Positions 54,258 to 64,000 of a stretch of DNA of 64,000 nt are shown one piece after another (positions within the stretch are counted from its first letter, which is position 1; each line of letters opens with the position of its first letter). The stretch lies in the NCBI RefSeq assembly GCF_005061465.1, contig NZ_LAUS01000008.1, forward strand, positions 1 through 64,000, given 5' to 3'. A model generated the notes under the pieces. It had not been told where the DNA came from. It did no database searches and worked only from the letters and a program-made list of their open reading frames with translations. The position numbers were made by a program, and so were the translations under genes. Source of the DNA: Mycoplasmopsis bovis 8790 (GTDB lineage: Bacteria; Bacillota_I; Bacilli_A; Mycoplasmatales; Metamycoplasmataceae).

Positions 54258-55526
54258 TTATCTTTTAATTTTAATTACTTTAGGATCTAAGGCGTCATGA
54301 AGCCCAATTGCTATGAATTGCAAGCTTAAGCTTAATAATAATAGTGTTGTTGCGGGAATAATAACTATTCATGGGTTTTCGGTTTCTTTACCTATGTTGT
54401 CATTTAGGAACTTACCAAGGTTATATGAATCAGGTGAGTTGTAAAAACCTAAGAATGACAATGAGGCAATACTTAATATTACGCCAGGAATTCTACGTAC
54501 ATAGTTCATTGCAACTTTACCTAAAATAGCTGGTAGAGCATGGAAGAATATTTGTCTATTCTTTGAAGCGCCGATACTTTTAGAAGCTAAAATGTACTCT
54601 TCATCTTTTACAGTTATTATAAATAATCTAGTTGAGTGAATTGGTCAGGTTCAGCCTGTAAATAGTAAACCGGCTATTAAAATTCAATCATTTGGGCCAT
54701 CCTTGCTTAGGGAAATGAACATTAGCAATCAAATAATAGAAGGAGGAGCTTGGAAAATATCAATCATTCTCATAAGCACCGTGTCAATTCATTTTCCAGC
54801 ATGAAAACCTAAATATGCTCCGATAGTAACACCGATTATAACTTCAACTGTAGCTACAAAGAATGCTATTTTAATTGATTCTAGTGCTCCTGCTCAAACA
54901 GTTGATCATACATCACGATCAAGATTAGTTGTACCAAAATAACTTTTAAGTGTAAATTGATCAACTTGGGTTTTTAAATAGCTAACAAATGAATCGTCAA
55001 TTACATAACCTTCATTAAATGCTTTAACTATAGCAACATTTAATTGACGTGCATAGTAATACTTGTAATAGTCAATTATGATTCTGTCAGAAGCTACCGA
55101 TCTAAAGTCTAAATATTCTTTTAAGTACTTTGAATAAGCATAATTCGGATCGTTGAATGTGTTAACTTGATCAATAATTGAAGAGTTTGTAACTGAAATA
55201 TGAGGAGCAAATACAGGCGGTAGGCCACCAACATCTGAAAGACCTTGATCTCAGTAGTTATTTGATTTTGCATCTGAAGCAATGCTTGCCCCTGGTTTAT
55301 ATGTTGGGAAAATAGTTACTATAACAGCTGTTATGATAATCGTTAAAAAGACTATTGTTGATATAACAACCACTGGATTTGTAAAAAATCTTTTAAGAAC
55401 TTCAACAATTAAAACTTTTGGTTTTCCAGCAATGCTGTTAGTAGATTTAGGTCTCTGGGACGGAACTATTTTAGAAGCCGTTTCAGAGTCTAATTCATAC
55501 TTTTTATTAAATTCTAAGGAATTCAT
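54258..55526 (-). CDS. oppC: Oligopeptide ABC transporter permease OppC
   Basis: 422 aa. First helix VVVISTIVFLTIIITAVIVT, then an outside loop of about 150 residues, then five helices in the second half. The permease loop is EYILASKSIGASKNRQIFF. The long loop after helix 1 is larger than in other bacteria. Its ATG overlaps the oppB stop by one base (TAATG). Confidence 0.93.
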
Positions 55527-56647
55527 TAGTTGGCATTCACCTCCTCGTTAATAATTGTTGATTCTTCTTGTTCTTTGAATAATTCTTTTAGCTTTCTTTT
55601 TCTTACTAAGTATGCTTTGAAAATATGTAAGTAGTTAACACCTGAGTTTGAACCATAGACAATTCTAGGGTCTAGTATCACAAACGAAATATCGACCAAT
55701 ATGTCTGTAAACACGCTTAATGAGGTAAATAGTATTATGCTATACATAACAAGATTTATCTCAGCATTTGGAAAGGCAAATGCTAGTATCATCGCCGTTC
55801 CTTCAACTCCTCAGAATCTTTCAACAATTATACTTCCTGATAATAAACCTATATATGAAGGAAGTATTATTGCACTAAGTGGAATTGAAATGTTTCTAAA
55901 CACATATTTTCTAAATATTTGCATTGTGCTTAGGCCTTTTGTTTTAGCTATAAGCACATAGTTTGATGTTAAAACAGTTACTGTTTGGTTTCTTGCATAA
56001 AGTGTATATACAGCCATTGAGCTAAGTGAAACAACTAAAATTGGCGGAATAATACTTTTGAAAAAGTTTGCAAAACTATTTACACCTGAACTATCGTTTC
56101 TAACTCAAGCAGTATATGTAGTTGGGAAGCCTAATTTAGTAAATAAGTTAATGAACATAGGCGCAATAATAAATGAAGGCACCGCTATAAAAATGAATAC
56201 AAATACATTTATTATGCTATCTCAAATTGTTCCCCTTTTATAGCCAGCTACAATACCTAAGGTTGTTCCCAAAAGTGCACTAACTATGAAGGCTGGAAGT
56301 GAAACAAATAAACTATTTGGCATGTATTCTCAGAACACTGCTACTACACTTTGGCCAAAAGCATTTTGTCCTTTTATTTTTCCATAAAGAGTTCCGAAAT
56401 CCCCTTTAAATAAGCCACCTAAGTAATTAAATAACTTTACTAAAACAGGAGTATTTCTATAGTTTTCTGCATCTCTTTTTATTTGTTCTAATACAACATC
56501 ACCTGGCCTAGCATTGTTTATGTATTCAGCTTCTATCCCTTCATATGGGTTTTTGCCAAAAGCCGCTAATAGTGTATAAGAAAAGATTATGACAATAAAT
56601 AATGTAAGAATAGCCATAGCTATTCTCTTGGATATATACTTAAACAT
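55526..56647 (-). CDS. oppB: Oligopeptide ABC transporter permease OppB
   Basis: 373 aa. N-terminal helix as in the family (YISKRIAMAILTLFIVIIFS), six helices in all, and the ATPase-contact loop IAKTKGLSTMQIFRKYVFRN. Forms the channel with OppC. 31 bp after oppA. Confidence 0.93.
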
Positions 56648-56678
56648 AGCTTAATTTTATATTATTTTACTTATTTAA

Positions 56679-59558
56679 TTATTTATTATCACGGATTACA
56701 AAGTCAGCAAACCATAAGGCATCTGTTCCTGTATATGGTCTAGAAAGAGATGGACTTAGGAATGAGATAATAAATTGTTCTTTGTTTATTAAGAATGCAG
56801 GTTCGGGAACTCTACCGTAGTAGTTTGATAATTCATTTGATAGTGCGATGTTGTCTTCTAGAGATAAACTGTTCGCATACTTAACAAAGAATTCGGCACT
56901 TGCTGCTGAAAGGGCTGTTCATTTTTCATTTGTTTGAGTATTTTTAACTAGTTTACTGTCTTTTCATTCATAGATACTTGGATCATCATTTAATTCAGCT
57001 CAGTATTTGCTTTCTACATCTTTTCAATTATCAAAAGGAACGCTTCATTTAAATTGGTTTTTAGAATCATTCATAAATTTAACAAATGCTTCAGCAACTT
57101 TTACTAATTGTGGGAAGCTCTTTCTTAATGAATTTTTGAGTTCATTATCTGAATTAATCAATACTAAGACAACTCTTAATGATGATAAGCCTAATCCATC
57201 ATAACCAGCACCTATGTTGTTTGTGTCATATCTAATTGAAGCAAAGTTTGCATATGAAGTATGTGAAGCAATAGCTGAAACTCATTCTTCTCTAGTGTCA
57301 AACTTTTTATATGTTGCACTAAGTCTTGGGTCAAGAGCTTTATAAAGATCTGGAATTCATCTTACTAATTGTTCTAATAATGGTGGGTTAAATGAACCAA
57401 CGTTTCGGTTAATTAAAGTTCACTCAACTTTGTCTTTATCTGCATTTAGTTTATTGTCTTGATAGTACTTGTCTAAGATTTTCTTAACCTCAGCTTGAAT
57501 TTCTTTGAATTTAGCTGATTTGAATCTCTCAGCATCACTTTGTACTGTTGATTTGTCTTTATTTTCTTTAGGAGTAACTATGGCAACTTTGTTTCCTTGT
57601 GCATCAACAAAGAATTGTTCATTAAATTTATCTGCAAATTCTTCTGGTTGAACAATTTTGCCATTTTGGTCATTAGCTTGAATTGCAGTGTTAGGGGCAA
57701 TTAAGCTAACTCATGCAGTTTTTTTATCATTACTGATGTATTTAGCTAAATATTCTCAGTTAATTGCAGAGTTAATTAATGTTCTAAATGCAACAGCTGT
57801 ACCACCTAATTTATCTTTTAGATTAGTTGGTTTGCCACCTGTTCTAATCTCGTCCAATGTTGCACCAAATGCTAGTTTTGCAAAGTGTTCATTAAAGTTA
57901 AATTTAGTGTCATTAGTATGAGTTTGTGAATAAGGTATGTATGAGGTTAAGAATGTATATGGGCTAGTTGTTGGGTTATTTTCTCTAATAAAACTTGCTC
58001 CATAGTCACGTTGTCTATTACTAAATAAATCTAAGTCTTTTTTATCTAATAATGATTGAGGTGCAAATGCCAATTTTCCTCTTAAGAAATCGTTTTTTAC
58101 TGCTGTTTTAAAGATATTTTCGTTTAATGAATCCCCTTGGTATCATGTACGATACTCTTTAATTCTTCTTGATTCTTTTCACTTAGCAATTGGGTCGTTT
58201 TGATTTTCTTTTCTATAGTGTGGATTTAATTTGTAAGTTTCCTCTCTATTACTTGGGTTTCATCCAGCATAGTAGTATCTACCAGCAGTTAGAATATCAT
58301 CTTGATGGAAACCATATCAGTATAGACCAATTTTACTTGCTAATGATCCTTTAGTTCCATTTAAAATTTTCTTATATTCTTCAGTTGCACCATTTTCAAC
58401 TTGTGGTCTTAATGGCTTAACAGGAACTTTATTTGGATCTTTATCATACTCCTCTAATAATTGTGATGGAGCTGCTGAAAAGTCTTGTGATGTTGCTATA
58501 TGTTCAAAAAGCAAGTCGAATGAACCTTGTTTTCCTTCCGTTAGAGGATTAAATGTAAGTTTACCACCTTCAATAAATTTACTTTCATCATAAAACTTAG
58601 ATGAGTCAATGCTTAAAAATTGATAAACGTATTCATTAGAATATTTAGAACTTTTTGTAAAGAAGTTTGAATTTGGTGTCAATCATTTTTGGTTAATAAA
58701 TTTATCAATTTCACCGCTTTTTTTACCGTCTTTGTACTGAGAATCTGTAGATTCACTTAATAATTTTTCACGTTGCTCAACATTTCTACCAGTTGTTCTT
58801 AGTCATGAGTAGTAAAAGTCCTTAGCAACAACTTCATAATTAGTTGCTTCGCCCTTATTGTTTATTCATTTTTGGCCTTTTACAACTTCAAATTGTAGTT
58901 TTTTAGCTTTCTTTAAAACTTCTTGGAATTGCTTACTGTTAATACTTTTTGCATTAGTTGATGTTGCTTGATATATAGGATTTTTGAAAGTAGCAATACT
59001 TTTGCCTTTGTGGTTAACTGTTTCAGAGTCAGCTGCTGGGAATTCATCAACTAAATCATTGTCGAATTCGTGAGTTTTACCCGTATTGTCAGTCAAAATA
59101 ACTTTTGACCCTAATTCTAATTTGTATCTTCAAACTGAAGGGCGCGCATTAACAAATTGTCCTTGAATTGTTTTAATAACAATTGGTGAAAATAACGCTT
59201 CTTTTCTAATTAAGATACCTTGAGCAGATTCTAATGCTGTACTTTGTCATGAGCCATAGCTTACAGACCCGTCAAATGAATATTCAGAAACAGCAGGTCT
59301 AGTTCCTGGTGCAGGCGCTCTAAGAATACCTTGAGCAATTAAATCATTTTGAACTTTAGACTCTCCACTTTCGTAGCCTTTAGACTCTAATTCTAAGTTT
59401 CATAATGACTCAGGCTTGCCATCCAAGACATTAGCTCACTTTTTGTAATCCAATTCTTGATATTCCTCATTTTGGCATCTAGCAGCCACTAATGGTGTGG
59501 CCAAGCCAACTGCAGATGTTCCTAAGTATAAAAATAATTTATTTCTTTTTGTTGGCAT
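56679..59558 (-). CDS. oppA: Oligopeptide-binding lipoprotein OppA
   Basis: 959 aa, a typical mycoplasma OppA. Start at MPTKRNKLFL (59558) because AAGGAAGG lies just upstream; earlier in-frame codons have no ribosome site. The signal ends in VAARC, a lipobox variant with Arg before the Cys. Family features are spread over the sequence (WLRTTGRNVEQRE; RYYYAGWNPSN; TWYQGDSLNENIF). It captures peptides outside for OppBCDF; OppA of M. hominis also has ecto-ATPase and adhesin roles, which cannot be judged here. Many TGA-Trp codons. Confidence 0.93.
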
Positions 59559-60072
59559 ATTATTCCTTCCTTTTATATACATTAATAAGCCATAACATTT
59601 TTTTGAATATTTATAGAAAATTGACATTAAATTATAAATGTATGGCAAAAATATTTAAGGATTTCAAATGTAAGTATAAATATGTATTTTTTATTTGTGT
59701 TATGAACATATATTAGTATTTGTAATAAGTAACTTCTATAAAATTACATTAAATAAAAGTAGGATTTGCTCCTACTTTTATCTGGTATTACTTATTAATG
59801 TATATAAAACGCTTTTTTATAACCTAATAAATGTGGAGCTAATAGCAAAATTTCATTAAGAAGATCATCTTAATGTTAGCCATAATTGAACGCACATTAT
59901 ATTGGTTGAATGTATTCATAACAAAATTAATTATAAATAAAAAAAATAATTTGTTGCAAAAAAATATTTTTTCCACATTTTCTATATAACTAATAACTCA
60001 TACAATTAAGCTTTTCAATAATATTTAATGATGCTTCTTTTATATATAATTAATAATATATAGAGGTAAGTA
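59559..60072. other. 514-bp intergenic region oppA / 60073 gene, with hairpins
   Basis: No long frame. It holds a possible oppA -10 (TATAAT on the minus strand, 59631-59636), a terminator-like hairpin (59755-59779), an 8-bp inverted repeat (CATTAAGA / TCTTAATG, 59854-59875) and a 26-codon minus-strand frame (59919-59839, starts MNTFNQYNVR). The hairpin cannot belong to either flanking gene, so a small transcript or a leader control is possible. Confidence 0.5.
59755..59779 (-). terminator. Terminator-like hairpin upstream of oppA
   Basis: Perfect 10-bp stem AAAAGTAGGA / TCCTACTTTT with a 5-base loop; on the minus strand it continues into ATTTAATG. It lies about 200 bp before the oppA ATG. 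Confidence 0.6.
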
Positions 60073-60981
60073 ATGAAGTATAGACCAATTCACAACAGAG
60101 AAACAATGGAAATTGTGCAAAGCAATAGAGATGTTTCTTTTGCAACCGAAGCCAAAAAAACATATAGAGATCCAATGAATCAATTTTCGCCTAGGATGTA
60201 TAAAGTTATAAAATCAGAAAAGAAAATCAAATCATTTATGATTTTTATTTCTTTGTTTATCTTTTTTACATCTGTTGCATTTTTTATTCTAACATGATAT
60301 AAGGTTCCTCCTTTTAAAGTTAATAATGGCGATAAGCCATTAATTGGATATTTAGTTCTTTTTTCAATAGTTGCTTTTATTTCATTTGCCAATACTATAA
60401 AAAATGCTATTGAAAAAAGACAGTGATCTAACACTGTTCAAAGGCACCGTGATGCTATTTCAGCTGGTGATTATACTTCAAGTTCAACATTTCATTTGGT
60501 TTATAAAAGAATTGTTTTAAAAGATATAAATTTATTGTGGATATTAATTTTTATTCTTACCTACCTGGGTCTTATTACACTTATCATTTTTGGTCTATAT
60601 AAATCAGGAAATTGAGAAGCCGGAAGTAGAGATGGCTCATTTTATATTAATTTAGAATGACCAAAATGAATGGATAAGAGCTTTAAAAATACTCAATTAT
60701 TTTGCCTTATTTGCACAATAATTATGGCTGCATTAATTGTAGCTTATGTTGTAATTAGGCTAATAGACAAAAAAAGATTAGATGATATCGGAGACTTCTT
60801 TGGTGAAAAATCAGTGGAAATTCATGAACAAATTGAAACAGCAAAAAGCAATCGTAATAAAATGTGACTTAGAGTTTATTTAGTTGTTGTTGCCTTAACA
60901 ATATTCTTACCACTGGCCTTAATTTTTGTAGCAATCTGAAAAGGCATACTAAGACGTAAGAAAAGTGTTGTTGGTGCATAA
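60073..60981 (+). CDS. Four-helix membrane protein, unknown function
   Basis: 302 aa with TGA as Trp. Residues 1-52 are cytosolic; helices near 55-75, 92-110, 155-180, 203-228 and 268-290. Between them FHLVYKRIVLKDINLL and IDKKRLDDIGDFFGEKSVEIHEQIE look conserved-type. I recall mycoplasma membrane proteins of this shape (the MSC_0882 type) but cannot confirm. AGAGGTAAGT before the ATG. It is followed after 16 bp by the DJ-1 gene and probably shares its transcript. Confidence 0.65.
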
Positions 60982-60997
60982 TTAGAAAGAAGAAAAT

Positions 60998-61543
60998 ATG
61001 AAATTACTAGTGCTTGTGCATAATAATTTTAATGATATGGAGCTAGTTTCAGTATTAAGTGTATTAAAACGCTCAGAAAAAGTTGAAGAAATAACATATT
61101 TTAACCCTCGTTATGATAAAGCTACTGGACAACACGGAATTGTTGATTTGAAATTAGTGACTAAAATTAATGCTTCTGACTATGACGCTATTTTTGTTCC
61201 TGGTGGTGCTGGAGCGAAAGTGCTAAGAGGTGATTCAGAGTCTTTAGAAATAGTAAGAGAGTTTAGAAATCAAAATAAATATGTTTTTGCAATTTGTGAC
61301 GCACCTAATGCTTTATATGAAAATGGAATTATTAAGGATAATGAACAATATAGTTCATTTCCAATTAAACATATTGCCAAAACTTGTTCAAGGCACAGAA
61401 GCAGTGATATAGTTTCACAAAGCGATAAGCTTTTTACAGGAAAAGCAGCATCTGCTGGAATTGACCTAGGTCTATTAATAATTAAATCTCTATATGGCGC
61501 AGATCTCTATGAAATAGTTAAAGCCGGATTAGCTGGCGAATAA
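60998..61543 (+). CDS. DJ-1/PfpI family protein
   Basis: 181 aa. VHNNFNDMELVSVLSVL at the start, IFVPGGAGAKVL, and the nucleophile elbow FAICDAPNALYENGI with the conserved Cys. DJ-1 family members include glyoxalase III, deglycase-like and chaperone proteins, and the exact role here is open. It lies behind a membrane protein gene and ends at a terminator. Confidence 0.9.
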   Translation: MKLLVLVHNNFNDMELVSVLSVLKRSEKVEEITYFNPRYDKATGQHGIVDLKLVTKINASDYDAIFVPGGAGAKVLRGDSESLEIVREFRNQNKYVFAICDAPNALYENGIIKDNEQYSSFPIKHIAKTCSRHRSSDIVSQSDKLFTGKAASAGIDLGLLIIKSLYGADLYEIVKAGLAGE

Positions 61544-61545
61544 AT

Positions 61546-61580
61546 AAAAAACCAAGCTAAACATCAGGCTTGGTTTTATT
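61546..61580. terminator. Bidirectional terminator, DJ-1 gene and rpmB
   Basis: Perfect 10-bp stem AAAACCAAGC / GCTTGGTTTT between the two convergent genes. Confidence 0.85.
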
Positions 61581-61597
61581 ATATTATTAAATGGTAA

Positions 61598-61804
61598 TTA
61601 TGCTTGTGCTGAAAGGATACCCTTACGCTTCAATGTCTTAATTGTTTTTGCACTAACTCTTAGTGTTGTTGGGGTGCCATTACTATTTGTAATAGTAATT
61701 TTTTGCAAGTTGACATTAAATTTTCTTTTTGTAGCGATCATTGAGTGAGAACGTAAGTTTCCAACAAGAGGTCCTTTACCATTGAGTTGATCTCTTCTTG
61801 CCAT
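61598..61804 (-). CDS. rpmB: 50S ribosomal protein L28
   Basis: 68 aa, [15 protein letters not shown] at the start and [12 protein letters not shown] near the end. The true start is the ATG at 61804; AAAGGAGCGC precedes it. A longer frame with five extra codons runs through this ribosome site and is not used. Confidence 0.95.
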   Translation of the reverse strand: MARRDQLNGKGPLVGNLRSHSMIATKRKFNVNLQKITITNSNGTPTTLRVSAKTIKTLKRKGILSAQA

Positions 61805-61954
61805 ATGCGCTCCTTTCATTATAAATATTAACTAGAAACTATATATTTAGTATTGTACAATAAAATAAGAAAAATGAAACTATAAATTTGGGGTCATAAT
61901 CGCGCCTTTTTTAAGCTTATAGTTATGCCTGATTTTTGACACGACCAAAATAAA

Positions 61955-61980
61955 AAATGCTAAGCAAGCTTAGCATAAAA
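61955..61980 (-). terminator. Terminator after pdhD
   Basis: Perfect stem ATGCTAAGC / GCTTAGCAT (61957-61976), followed on the minus strand by a T-run (complement of AAAAAA). It lies 13 bp after the stop of pdhD. Confidence 0.8.
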
Positions 61981-61988
61981 ACAAATTA

Positions 61989-63614
61989 TTAGTTGTTTTT
62001 TCTTTCGTTTAATTTTTCAGCAGTTAATTTTGATAAAGCACTTCTAGCTGCTTCTCAAATAATTTCATTAAATGTTGGGTGTGGGTGAATTACGTGAGTC
62101 AATGCTGTTACACAAATTCTCTTTTCGATAGCTAAAGCTAATTCGGCTACGTAATCGGTCACATTAGGACCCATTAATGAAGCACCAACAATATGTCCGT
62201 CTTTAAGAACAATTAATTTTACTAATCCTTTGGTATCTTCAGCAGCAATTGCTTTACCTAAGGTTGCAAACTTGTATTTAGATACAATAAAGTCTAATCC
62301 TTGTTCTTTGGCTTGTTCTTCAGTTAAACCAACTGTAGCAATTTCTGGACTTGTGTAAATACATGCAGGCACTGGTTTTGTAGTTGGATCATATGGAATT
62401 CCATATAGATCTAAAATGTGGTGCACAGCTGTAACAGCATGAATGTAAGCAACGTGAGCTAACATGTTTTGGTTTGTAACGTCACCAATTGCATATACGC
62501 CTTTTACATTAGTACGTAAGAATTTGTCAACTTTAACTTCACGTCTAGCACCTAATTCAATGCCAACTTCGGCTAATCCTTCAGATGCAGGAACTCTACC
62601 TGTAGCAATAAGAATAACTTCAGCAGTAATTTTTTCTTCCTTGCCATCTTTGGTGTAAATTAAGTTTTCGTTATCTTCTAATTTTGTGCTTGTTGCACCG
62701 TAGATAACTTCAACTTTTGATTCGGTTTTAAGAATTTTGGCAAATTCGTCAACAATTTCTTTGTCAATTCCAGGAAGCAAACGGTCTTCTCTTTGAATAA
62801 TTGTAACTTTGGTACCCATTGATGCATACATTTGAGCAAATTCAACACCAATTACACCACCGCCGACAATAACCATTGATTCAGGCAATGATTTGTCGTT
62901 GTTAATAGCTTCACGAGAAGTCATTAACTTGCCGCTTTCGTATCCCTTTTCAAAGCCTTCAAGGAATTTCATTCTGTTAGCGTGGCTACCAGTAGCTAAA
63001 ATAACATTTTTACCACGGTAAACTTTACCATTAACTTCTATTTCTCTAGCACCAACAAACTTTGCAACACCTTCTTCAGTTTGTACTTTTGATGCTTTCA
63101 TTAAGAACTTAACACCACCAGAAAGTTTTGCAACAACTTTGGCTTTACGTTCATGCATTTTAACTCATGATTGTTGATAATCAATTTTTAGATCTTCTAA
63201 ATTAGCAACAACGCCAAATTTAGCAGCATGAATAACTTCTTCTAATGCATGTGTTGATCTAAGCATTGCTTTAGTAGGAATACATCCAATGTTTAAACAA
63301 ACACCACCTCAAAATTCTTTCTCAACAATTAAAGTTTTTAGACCTGCTTTACCAGCCATTTCAGCAGCTAGGTAACCACCAGGGCCTGAACCAACTACTA
63401 TTAAATCAAATTCGTCAGCAACTTCGCCTTCGTATTTAAGTCCTTCATCTTTTCAAGATGAGCATGCTTTCTCTTGTGAACATTCACTTTTAGGGCATGA
63501 AGCTTTGCATGATGATTCACTTGCACAGCTTGAAGCACAAGATGATTTTGATGCTTCACAGCTAGATGCACAACCTGATGCACATGACTTTGTGCATTTT
63601 GATTCTGCTGTCAT
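61989..63614 (-). CDS. pdhD: Dihydrolipoamide dehydrogenase with a Cys-rich N-terminal extension
   Basis: 541 aa. Residues about 68 on are a normal E3: FAD motif VVGSGPGGY, redox disulfide [14 protein letters not shown] motif [16 protein letters not shown] motif YAIGDVTNQ, and the C-terminal His-Glu dyad [10 protein letters not shown]. Reoxidises the lipoyl groups of pyruvate dehydrogenase. In front lie about 55 residues with ten Cys (positions 7, 11, 15, 19, 26, 30, 36, 40, 45, 51) among Ser, Ala, Lys and Glu ([15 protein letters not shown] and so on). Many mycoplasmas carry a lipoyl domain here, but none is seen. ATG at 63614 with AGGAG; one base after pdhC. A TGA-Trp lies at residue 54 between extension and core. 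Confidence 0.93.
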
Positions 63615-63615
63615 A

Positions 63616-64000
63616 TTAAAATTCTCCTAATTGTTCTGGGTTTTCGATTAATTCTTTAATTCTGCCTTGGAAACGAGCCATATCAGCACCATCAACTCAT
63701 TGGTGGTCAGCTGCTATTGATAAGTACATTACTTTTCTGTTTTCAACAACACCTTCTTTGTTTAGTTTCAACTCATCAATGATTGCACCAGTAGCTGAAA
63801 TTGCTGTATTGCCTTTGTTCATAATTGGAGAACCGAATAATACGCCGGCACTACCAACGTTTGTGATAGCAAAGCAGCCACCTGTCATATCTGACATTTT
63901 TAGCTTCTTTTCTCTTGCAAGTGTTGATAATCTAACAATTTCTTTTTGAATTTCAATTACACTTAGGTTTTCAACACCTCTAATTACAGGCACAAATAAA
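63616..64000 (-). CDS. pdhC: Dihydrolipoamide acetyltransferase (E2), C-terminal part
   Basis: The 5' part lies outside the window; 127 codons are visible. It is the catalytic core: FAITNVGSAGVLFGSPIMN and the active-site loop with His in DHQWVDGADMARF (usual DHRxxDGA; the Trp is a TGA). It transfers the acetyl group from lipoate to CoA in the pyruvate dehydrogenase complex. The stop lies one base before the pdhD start codon, so the two are read together. Confidence 0.93.

Noticed and set aside
59436-59648. A longer start for oppA, 30 codons upstream
   Set aside because: The upstream codons have no ribosome site and would bury the signal peptide; AAGGAAGG lies right before the ATG at 59558.
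63401-63583. A His/Val/Lys-rich 60-aa frame overlapping the start of pdhD
   Set aside because: It is another frame of the low-complexity Cys-rich extension, and the pdhD frame has the start codon and ribosome site.
1-64000. tRNA and rRNA genes, insertion sequences, CRISPR arrays, replication origin
   Set aside because: I looked for T-arm and CCA patterns, transposase-like frames and regular direct repeats and saw only the tmRNA; nothing else could be supported.

Overview
This window is from a mollicute, most likely a Mycoplasma/Mycoplasmopsis species of the hominis group. A bovis/agalactiae-like relative is my guess and is not proven. The DNA is strongly AT-rich. UGA is read as tryptophan throughout: valS, proS, potA-D, oppA-F, pepF, thiI and others run as full-length proteins only if in-frame TGA is Trp. 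There are no cell-wall genes, several lipoproteins with mycoplasma-type lipoboxes, and phosphoketolase, acetate kinase and PDH genes for energy. All coordinates below use genetic code 4. The two ends are cut: a repeat-containing surface protein on the left and dihydrolipoamide acetyltransferase on the right.

Layout. 1-2103: two tandem paralogous surface proteins (+). 2172-14480: a long minus-strand block with pyruvate kinase, a membrane-anchored variable-surface-like protein, engB-coaD-ackA-pta, folD-valS, and an 813-aa protein that looks like an OppF ATPase without its catalytic motifs. 14567-14961: tmRNA. 15119-20042: three tandem DUF285/BspA-like lipoproteins (+), each with a poly-G tract in its signal peptide. 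20085-28668: a small membrane protein, thiI with an EzrA-like gene, rpmF, and the potABCD polyamine transporter, whose genes all overlap. 28928-33213: pepF and phosphoketolase, convergent. 33393-37993: lemA, a 605-aa membrane protein, an MG284-like gene and proS. 38205-39419: a fourth DUF285-type lipoprotein with a poly-C tract. 39914-42737: pepP, era, cdd, ybeY. 42766-45187: a C39-peptidase ABC exporter with a small membrane partner. 45344-45790: rpiB. 45867-59558: a transglutaminase-like lipoprotein, YitT and DUF3899-like membrane proteins, a lipoprotein, and the oppABCDF operon. 60073-64000: a membrane protein, a DJ-1/PfpI protein, rpmB, pdhD and the end of pdhC.

How it fits together. Central metabolism is pyruvate- and acetyl-phosphate-based: Pyk, PDH (pdhC/pdhD), Pta and AckA make ATP and acetate, and Xfp gives a second route to acetyl phosphate. 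Peptide import (Opp) with PepF and PepP supplies amino acids. Polyamines come through Pot. The surface is built from lipoproteins, four of which can probably be switched on and off by slippage in G/C homopolymers.

The most unusual items are the Cys-rich N-terminal extension that sits on dihydrolipoamide dehydrogenase, the catalytically dead OppF-like protein, the four homopolymer switches together with a 273-bp identical block shared by two of the genes, and the C39 exporter module without a visible substrate.
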